Part shown: piece after piece, positions 9,068-16,230 of the stretch
How positions within the stretch are numbered: the stretch's first letter is position 1
Layout of the letters: every line of letters begins with the position of its first letter
Source: Conidiobolus incongruus B7586
Taxonomy: Eukaryota > Entomophthoromycota > Entomophthoromycetes > Entomophthorales > Conidiobolaceae
Assembly: GCA_000697335.1 (NCBI GenBank)
Contig: JNEM01009570.1
Span: 1 to 16,230 of the forward strand
DNA: 16,230 nucleotides
Direction: 5' to 3'
Notes under the pieces: model-generated
Told to the model about the DNA's origin: nothing
Seen by the model: the letters and a program-made list of their open reading frames with translations, nothing else
Databases searched by the model: none
Translations under genes and position numbers: made by a program

Positions 9068-9605
9068 ATGTCTTACAATCACGTAATTGATCTGTGATGG
9101 CCTACTTATGCCAACACTTCTACTCAATCCAAAAAAGGACTTTTTTTCCCAGTTCTACTTTACAAATAAACCTTATTTTCCTACTCAAAACTTGCTTCCG
9201 AGCATACTTAAGGAGTCACCTATAGCTTCACTTGAGACATATTACATTATCTGTTCTACATTCATTCCTATTGATATTCTCTGACTTTGCCTTCTTAGAA
9301 TGTTAGATCTTCACACTCTCACCGCTGCTGCTGATTTAGTCGCCCTCTTCAACACACCATTTAACAGTAATCATGGTCGGATGGCCAGGGAAATGATCAT
9401 CAGTAACCTACCCCAGTTTGTAGGCACCATGCTTCACAATCTGGCCTACACAATGGCTGTGTCGGTGTCCTCGATGACGCTCCAAGAGCTAATAATCGCG
9501 ACAACTCCTATTCAACTAGGAAATTTTATTTATAGTGTGTTTAATTATTTTCTATCAACTACTTCCTTAAATCAGTTTTTTATTTTTATTTTTTTCAATA
9601 TTTAG
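9068..9605 (+). CDS. Unrecognised protein-coding region, exon structure uncertain
   Basis: I do not recognise the product. A likely start is ATG at 9068 (Met-Ser-Tyr-Asn-His), followed by an intron 9083-9152 with donor GTAATT and a very strong acceptor TTTTTTTCCCAG. That leads into a frame reading FYFTNKPYFPTQNLLPSILKE and closing at 9284. A second frame runs from 9300 to 9605 and includes AREMIISNLPQFVGTMLHNL and SVSSMTLQELI, a helix-like amphipathic composition. Positions 9300-9520 are far richer in G+C, especially at third codon positions, than the surrounding DNA, and the minus strand is closed there, so + strand coding is likely. A donor GTCACC (in GGAGTCACC) to the acceptor CTTCTTAG (ending 9299) would join the two frames in phase, but that donor is poor. 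The 3' end past 9530 is AT-rich and may be intron or non-coding. The gene is convergent with phosphofructokinase. Confidence 0.45.
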
Positions 9606-9884
9606 CTTTTACTTTCATTGTTCCATTCAATATCATTATCATTTATATTTATTAATTCATATCTAGTTGATTAATTATAATAATTCGCTATTTATTTTCA
9701 TTTTGTTAATATAGCCAAATATATATTTTTTAAAATAGAACGTTCACTGAACGCCATAAATTTTAAGAATTCAATGGAAATAGGTGTAGTTATGATATGA
9801 TTTATATTCTAACAATTTAGAAACATGAAAATTTATTTGAACTATTATATAATTAATTTTTGTTCACTACAATTTGTCAATTAT
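9606..9884. other. Convergent 3' spacer before phosphofructokinase
   Basis: An AT-rich stretch between the unidentified + strand gene and the phosphofructokinase stop codon. I see no feature beyond the expected 3' ends of the two transcripts. Confidence 0.5.
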
Positions 9885-12782
9885 TTAAAGAGAAGAAGGA
9901 TAGTGAGCTAGCATTCTGTTATACTGAGGGAATTCATGCCACCAATTGTACTTAGGACGTCTGAATTCCCAGTTGGTGTCAGCTTGAAGGGTTGAGATAG
10001 GTGAGTGTTTCAATTTGCCGTTGACCACACCGATCACGCAGGCAGATTCGTCGTTGGCAGTATATACGCGACCTTCGGCATTGATGTTTCCAAGAGCCAA
10101 TTTCTCTAACCAGATGAAGGCGTGGTAACCATAGCGACATCCTCGGACACGATCCAAAGGAGCTGTAGCACCACCCTGTTGAATGTGCCCTAAGACAGCA
10201 GTTCTAGAGTCAAATAATCCCTCGCTTTCGGTTTCAAACACGGAGCTAATCAGATTGGTACTGTAAGTCTTGGAGCTGGTTTCAGTTCTGAGAATTACAC
10301 GGCCGACGTGGTACTTGGTGTCGTTTCTGATTGAATCTCCACGGAATTTCTCTTTCATATGTTCGACATCTTGTTGGAGAGATTTCAAGCTGATACCTTC
10401 TTCAGGAGTGTAGACTCTGGAAGCACCGACACATAAACCTGCCATTGTGGCAAGGTAGCCGGAACATCCACCTTGGACTTCGACAATGAAAACTCTGCGA
10501 TGACTAGCAGCTGCTGATTGGGTAATACGGTCACAAGCTTCGGTGATGGCATTTAAACTGGTGTCGGAACCGAGGGAGTAAGCAGTACCTGGGACGTTAT
10601 TGGAAATGGTAGCTGGGATACAGGCAATGGGGATATTGAAAATAGGGTAGTTTTTTCTGTTTTGTGTCAATTGGGTGACTGCATGGTAAGCTTCGAAGCC
10701 ACCAACAACCAATAGAGCATCGATTTCATGCTTCTGAAGTTGGTATGCAACCATACCATAATCAACTTCAGGCAATGTTCGATTGGTACCCAATTCAGAA
10801 CCTCCTCGATTCATCCAATTATCTACTTGCAGCCATTGAAGTTCCTTGAATTCACCTCTAATTAATCCTGAAATACCATTCATAATAGCAATTGGTTTGT
10901 GACCATTGTTCATACTCAATCGAACAACTGTCTTTGTCACAGCATTCATACCAGCAGCAGGTGCACCAATATTCACAATACCAATACGAAGTGCCTTTTT
11001 AATTGGCTTGCGAAGTTCTGGTAATACATAAGCACAGCTCTTGTAAGCTTGCCACATATCAATAAACTCGGGATCTCTCAACTCGAAGGCAGCCTTAAAA
11101 TTTTTTTGTTCAACATATTGAGCTACTTTTTTGGTTTTGGCAACGGCATCCATGAGTGATATGGATGTCATGTGGTTTTCAACAATACCAATCATTGGAG
11201 AAGGGGTTTCAGGTGTTGCCTCGAGGACTTGCTGCACGGCAAGTATTCCTTGGACTCCACCAACAATACGATCCATGGCACTTGGATTACCTCCTCGCTG
11301 GACATGGCCAAGAGAAGTGGTTCTGCTATCCATATGAAGATGTTCATTCAGGGCTTGTGCGACATCTTCCATTTTGATAGGTTGAAGTTGATCATCAATA
11401 GCACCTTCACACACAATGATAATAGAGCATCTTCTGCCCATGTCTCTATGGTGTTTAACAGTTGCACACATCTGTTTTTGCCACTCTCCATGCTTGGGAG
11501 GCTTTTCAGGAATGAATACCCAGTCTGCACCACAGCAGATGGCTGCCATCAGAGCAAGCCAGCCACAATGTCTTCCCATTACTTCAATAACGAAAGCACG
11601 TTGGTGACTTAAAGCAGTGCTGATAATATTATCAACAGATTCACAGATACGATGAAGGGAGGATACGGCACCAATAGTTAAATCCGTACATGCCATATCG
11701 TTATCGATAGAACCCACTAATCCCACAATATTCAAATGTTTGTAAGTATCTGCCTGCTCTTGAGTAATTCTGTTTTGTTCGACCAAAGTAGATAAAAGAG
11801 TAGGCCATTCAGATCGGAAAAGATCAGCACCAGTCAAGCTACCATCACCACCAATGACCACTAAAGCGTCGATACCATTGATGACAAGATTTTCGGCAGC
11901 TTTCAAGCGACCTTCAAAAGTTCTGAATGCTTTACAACGTGCTGATCCAATGATAGTGCCTGACACTGAAATGTAACGACGTACTTCACCCCATGAGAGC
12001 TTAACAATTTTATTGCCACCGTCAACCAAACCTAGTATTATGAATTAAAAATATGAATATGTAGGATATATCATGATTTACCTTGATACCCTTCCCATAC
12101 AGCATAAGCCTCACATCCCTTAGCAATAGCAGCTCTAGCAATAGCTCTGACCGCACAGTTCATACCCTGACTATCGCCACCACTGGTCAACACAGCAATC
12201 TTCTTCTTACGACCGGGACTACGATGAGCGCCAAGATTCAGAGAGGAGATATCAGCAGACGAATCGAGGCCCAAATCTGAAGTCTGTTTAATTTTTGTGG
12301 AGAAAGGATGGGTCGATTCCGAAAACACGAGGGCTTGACCGGTTGGATCCGCGGTTTCAACCGTATTCTCTTTAACTTCGTAATGAATGCCAAGGTTCGT
12401 TAATGCACTGACTATTTTCTAAATATTTTTTTTGAATCAACATCAAACGCTATGATTGGATATAGAATGATTTATATGAATGTGTATATACCTTAATATC
12501 GGTTACAGAATAATGTAGTTTCGACACATTATTAGTGTGTTTGGCTTCACCCTCTCCAGAAATGATGCGAATCAACCAGTCCTGATTTCTATTATCGGTA
12601 GGTCGCAACGTCAACCACGTATCGACCTTAGGATCATCCTGCGTTAAATTAGCCAAATTTTGATGAGAAAATGGACGAGGAATTGTAAGAAAACCCAACT
12701 GACGATAAAACTCTATAACCTGCAAATGGCTGATACCCTGAGGTACCACTATTTCCTGGTGGGAAATATTTTTCACTGGCAT
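9885..12782 (-). CDS. PFK1: ATP-dependent 6-phosphofructokinase (fungal, tandem-domain)
   Basis: This enzyme phosphorylates fructose 6-phosphate to fructose 1,6-bisphosphate, the committed cytosolic step of glycolysis. Exons are 12492-12782, 12082-12418 and 9885-12031, with introns of 73 and 50 nt, giving about 924 residues. Residues 1 to about 165 are the fungal N-terminal glyoxalase-like extension ([14 protein letters not shown] near the start). The N-terminal catalytic half has [15 protein letters not shown] (175-189), GGDGS (270-274), SIDND with catalytic Asp (about 319), EVMGRHCGW and [13 protein letters not shown]. The second, regulatory half repeats the fold with degenerate motifs: [62 protein letters not shown] and [13 protein letters not shown]. 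All expected catalytic motifs are present. The second intron splits a Gly codon inside YQGLVDGG, which fixes the junction. Fungal Pfk forms hetero-octamers in yeasts; whether this is the alpha- or beta-type cannot be told, so the symbol is nominal. Confidence 0.96.
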
Positions 12783-13551
12783 GATATTGTTTAATTATTG
12801 TTTGATTGATCAAGAAATAATAATAATTAACTTTTTATGTTTTATTTTCGTTGATCTGATGGTTATCAGACTCAGTGAATAAGATTGAAATTTGATAAGG
12901 GAATACTCACAATTTATACCTTTAAATACTATCAATTTATAAACGTCAATTGATATGAAACTCTAATTTGATAAGCCTGTTAATTTCTAACATTTCATTG
13001 GATAACTTTAAATTATTCAAAATTTATGATATCAGATAATTAATGATCTAAAAGAGTGATAAGAATTTTTATCCTTTTTGCTATCACAAAAAATATCATA
13101 TTATCTATCAAAATAATCTATAATCAATTTTCACATGGTTAAATTAATATATTTAATCAACTTTATAATAAATCAATTTAAATCATTACTCTTTACTAAC
13201 TTCTATAATATTTTATAAATAAACTATTTATTTTTTATATTTATATCAAATCATTTTCAACAAAATTCGAATTGGAATTCATAAAAATTAATTTAACAAT
13301 TTATAGTTCGATTAAATTGCTAATTATTAATTTATTAATGGATAATTTTAAATTAAAATTTAAAAATTGGACGTGATTTCATATTAATATTATTGATTTT
13401 TTTATTTAGAATTAAAAATCTATATCATAAACTATTTCGACATAATTATTACGAAAAAAATAAATCAAATAATATCTTTTAAAAAACATTTTAAGAAAAT
13501 CAATATTAAATTGTAAAACTCTATCATTTCTAATTTTATTAAATATAATTA
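12783..13551. other. Phosphofructokinase promoter region and IPI3-like B 3' end
   Basis: These 769 bp of AT-rich DNA lie upstream of phosphofructokinase and downstream of IPI3-like gene B, both on the minus strand. A small dyad, TCTGAT-GGTT-ATCAGA (12855-12870), sits about 73 nt before the phosphofructokinase start codon, in its 5' UTR or proximal promoter. I see nothing else. Confidence 0.5.
12855..12870. promoter_or_regulatory. Small inverted repeat near the phosphofructokinase start
   Basis: TCTGAT and ATCAGA are exact inverted repeats around a GGTT loop. The location just upstream of the gene would fit a protein-binding site or 5' UTR hairpin, but there is no direct evidence for either. 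Confidence 0.25.
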
Positions 13552-14917
13552 TTAATTCCAAGACTTTAATTTGTATTTAGCTTCTAAATATCTGTCTGTT
13601 AGCTTATCCAAATCAGTATTCAATTCCTCCAATTTCGATTCGAGTTTAGCCTTCTGCAAATCAGAATGGGTGTTGGATTCAGCCTGAAGATGAGTTGATC
13701 TATTAAACTGATATTTTTGATTAAGTAAATGCAACAAACTATCAGATGGCAAAGAGTTGATATCTTTGTAAGCAGTTTGATTTTGAACGAACGGGACAAA
13801 GACATCGGTTGCGATGGTTTTGTGAAAGGAAGGAGGTGTAAAGTCTGAATTGTTCAAGTCTTCCAGTTGGATCATATTGCTGATGGGTTGGTTCTCGAAT
13901 AATTGTAGAGATGATTTGGGCTTTCTGGTGATCAAATCCCATTCAATTAAAAATCCACCTTTATCGGCACTGAACAATCGAGTGCCATCAACGCTCATAC
14001 AGACGCAGGTGACTGGATGACTATGGCCAATTAAGAGAGATTGTTGAAAGTTGGACTTGAGATCAATGATGGCAATTTGACAATCTTCAAGTGCACAGAT
14101 TGCATAGCGTTCCAGCACATCAACAAATAGAGAATTGATTATATTAGACAATTGGATACTAACAAGTAATGCACCATTGTTAAGTTGGTGAATCTGTAGC
14201 TTATTGTCCAAGGAGGTAGAGTAAAGTTTAGAGTGATGAATATTCCCAGATCCAATATGCAAACTGGTAATTGATAACTTGTGATGGAGTAAAGAGTACA
14301 CGGGTCTGTGATGTGGTTCACTGATGATAAGTTGATCAAATTGGTATAGCTTGATAGAAGTGTCTGAAGACCCTGTTACTAACCATTTACCATCCATACT
14401 AAAATTCATAGCAGTAATCGCTTTTTTATGACTTGAAATTTGATTGATGAGTCTGCCTGAAATAATCTAATAACATTACATTAATAAACTATAAAAGATA
14501 TGATGAATAGTATAAAATCACCTGCCAAATATACAATTGACCACTTTTACCACCTCCAACAAAGTATTGACTATTGGGAGAAATCGCAATTGATTCCAAC
14601 TCTTCACTAACTGAAAATTTACTAGTAGGAAATTTCTAAAAATTCTAATTAACCTTATATTCGAATAATTAATGTATAAATAATACCTTATCCCACTGAT
14701 AATAACTCAAAATATTAGTATCCTTTTTCAAGCTAAAAAATCCTTCTGATTTAAGAAATTCTTGAGCGGAAGGTAATACTGCAACACATGCTGAATTAAT
14801 TAAATTATTGTTAAATTCGCTAATGGTATGTTTTTTATAAGGGTCGTAAAGAATGGCGTTTATTGCTTTACTGCTTGTGATTAGTAACTTTTGAGTTGGT
14901 ATTGATTCATTTATCAT
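13552..14917 (-). CDS. IPI3-related WD40 protein, diverged copy B
   Basis: This is a second WD40 protein of the IPI3/WDR18 family. Exons are 14687-14917, 14522-14635 and 13552-14466, with introns of 51 and 55 nt (the second starting GTGATT), giving 419 residues. Exon 1 ends QWDK (74-77), matching GWEK of copy A. Exon 2 is exactly 38 codons in both genes, and the next exon opens IISGRL against IITGRL. Shared interior motifs include KLYSTSLD (LYSSSLD in A), DVLER (DSLER in A), LLIGHSHPVTCVCM and GGFLIEWDL. Several blades have lost the terminal Trp-Asp (SIKLYQF, LQIHQL), so the beta-propeller is more degenerate than in copy A. The last 45 residues or so are a predicted coiled coil (LESKLEELNTDLDKL), here not split by an intron. 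It probably has a related pre-60S role or partners copy A, but this is inference from homology and from its divergent neighbour NOP7. Confidence 0.8.
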
Positions 14918-15355
14918 TTTATTATATATGTTTTGTTATTAAGAGAGGTTTTTATTATTAAATTGAATCACTAGATCAGATTTAATTTAATTTGTTAAAT
15001 TACGAAATTAATTTATGGGATCAGAATTGAAGATTAAGATCTAAGAAAAAAATTGATTCAGATATATAATAATAGTAAAAAAATTAGTTCTCTAAATAGT
15101 GCATTGTTTTGATATATATCTCTATTCATCTTGTAAGATTGTTATATAATAGTGATTTGACATTAAAATTTGAGTTATATTTAGTTTACATATAATCCCA
15201 TAAACATTTACCTCCACAAAATTTTTATAAAAATCAAAAATGCCTCCGAATTTCATTGAAATTTTTTCCTAAAATAAATTTTTTAACTATCAATTATTGA
15301 ATCTTAATTGATTATACACAATAACAATTAAATTTAATAAAAAATTTAATAGAAA
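14918..15355. promoter_or_regulatory. Divergent promoter shared by IPI3-like B and NOP7
   Basis: These 438 bp separate two start codons facing outward, both for proteins of 60S ribosome assembly families. A/T blocks reading AAAATTTTT (near 15228) and TGAAATTTTTTC (near 15258) resemble the ribosomal RNA processing element (RRPE) of yeast ribosome-biogenesis genes. The background is so A/T-rich that this match has little weight. No clear PAC (GATGAG) box is seen. Confidence 0.35.
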
Positions 15356-16230
15356 ATGGGTACCGCTCAAAAAAAAGGAAAATCTGGAGCTGCTGCTATG
15401 TATATCAGCAGAAACAAAGCTATTCGTAAATTACAATTAAAATTGAAAGATTTCAGGTATTATTCTTTATTTGATTTTTATTTATAATTTTATACTATAT
15501 AATAATATTCCCTTATTAATATTATTGTATTATTTATTGATTAACTAATTATTATATTGGGATCTTTACATTTTGCTAATTTTCACTTTTTTAGACGTCT
15601 GTGTATCATTAAAGGTATTTACCCCCGTGAACCTAAAAATCGTAAAAAAGCTGCCCAAGGAAGTACTTCATCTACCACCTTTTACTATGCCAAAGATATT
15701 CAATATTTAAGTCACGATCCTTTGATTAAAAAATTAAGACAAGCCAAAGCTATAGCTAAGCGTATTCATAGGGCCAATATTGTCAGAGATAAAACTAAAG
15801 CTAAATCCCTCAAGGAAAGTTTACCCGATTATACTTTGGATCATATTATCCTTGAAAGATATCCTTCATTCACTGACGCTCTTAGAGATTTGGATGATTG
15901 TCTCAATATGATCTTCTTATTCGCTACTATTCCTCCTGCCGACAGAGTCCGTACTGATGTGATTAAGCAATGTCAAATCTTAAGCCGTGAATTCCAACAC
16001 TACGTCATGTACACCAACTCTCTCAGAAAGGTGTTCTTGTCCATCAAGGGTATTTACTACCAAGTCGAAATCAAGGGTGAAACCATCACCTGGTTGGTTC
16101 CCTACCAATTCTCTCAAAAGGTCCCCACCCACGTTGACTACACCGTCATGCTCAACTTCCTTGAATTCTACATTGAATTATTGAGATTCGTCAACTTCAA
16201 ACTCTACACTGATGTCCAACTCCCCTATCC
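15356..16230 (+). CDS. NOP7: Pescadillo homolog Nop7 (5' part; runs off the window)
   Basis: Pescadillo/Nop7 is the scaffold of the PeBoW complex (Nop7-Erb1-Ytm1) needed for 27S pre-rRNA processing and 60S subunit formation in the nucleolus. Exon 1 is 15356-15456 and exon 2 starts at 15595, continuing beyond the window; 245 residues are present. The intron (15457-15594, 138 nt) splits an Arg codon in KDFRRLCIIKGIYPREP, a Pescadillo N-terminal signature. Other family matches are the start MGTAQKKGKSG with YISRNKAIRKLQL, TFYYAKDIQYLSHDPL, the KTLxxRYPSFxDALRDLDD-type segment (here RYPSFTDALRDLDDCL), HYVMYTNSLRKVFLSIKGIY, and the TWLVPYQF...PTHVDYTVMLNFLEFY segment. The BRCT domain expected further along lies outside. 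The start is the first ATG of the frame, in an A-rich leader typical of fungi. Confidence 0.96.

Noticed and set aside
11131-11612. Several overlapping + strand open frames (up to 146 codons)
   Set aside because: They lie antisense to the large phosphofructokinase exon, which carries all conserved motifs. They match no family I know and are explained by the codon bias of the true gene.
12071-12328. A separate small gene starting at the internal Met in the second phosphofructokinase exon
   Set aside because: The frame is continuous upstream to a good acceptor and joins the glyoxalase-like exon in phase, and it joins the catalytic exon through a split Gly codon.
13620-14339. Three short minus strand frames overlapping IPI3-like B
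   Set aside because: They are alternative frames of the WD40 exon with no recognisable domain. The 285-codon frame carries the family motifs.
15987-16184. A 65-codon + strand frame inside pescadillo
   Set aside because: It is an out-of-frame shadow of the NOP7 coding sequence. The true frame shows continuous pescadillo similarity throughout.

Overview
The window looks like nuclear DNA of an AT-rich fungus. Intergenic DNA is extremely A+T rich, and most genes are broken by several short GT-AG introns, mostly 49-73 nt. The gene set is fungal: MMM1 (ERMES complex), a ~924-residue tandem-domain phosphofructokinase with the fungal N-terminal glyoxalase-like extension, VMA16, IPI3 and pescadillo/NOP7. 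Intron density argues against Saccharomycotina. An early-diverging or other intron-rich AT-rich fungus fits, but I cannot place it further.

Layout, left to right: (i) 1-719, AT-rich DNA with a doubtful retroelement remnant and a perfect small hairpin. (ii) VMA16 (+, five exons, 720-1550), V-ATPase subunit c''. (iii) IPI3-like WD40 gene A (-, four exons, 1925-3479), convergent with VMA16. (iv) 3480-5744, a gene-poor desert holding an island of inverted repeats. (v) A small secreted-protein gene (-, 5745-6086) with a dibasic site before its last 13 residues. (vi) 6087-7494, a second desert. (vii) MMM1 (-, four visible exons, 7495 to about 8677), whose start codon I cannot find. (viii) An intronless tRNA-Phe(GAA) (-, 8848-8920). 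(ix) An unrecognised, relatively GC-rich + strand coding region (about 9068-9605). (x) Phosphofructokinase (-, three exons, 9885-12782). (xi) IPI3-like WD40 gene B (-, three exons, 13552-14917). (xii) The 5' part of NOP7/pescadillo (+, 15356 to the window end), divergent from gene B.

The genes are individually transcribed housekeeping genes: vacuolar acidification, glycolysis, ER-mitochondria lipid transfer and 60S ribosome assembly. The most notable point is the presence of two strongly diverged IPI3-family genes on the same strand about 10 kb apart. They share two intron positions exactly, and one sits head-to-head with another 60S assembly gene. Other points worth a second look are the missing MMM1 start with a tRNA just upstream, the pheromone-like architecture of the small secreted protein, and the unidentified gene at 9068-9605. 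I found no clear novel multi-gene system.
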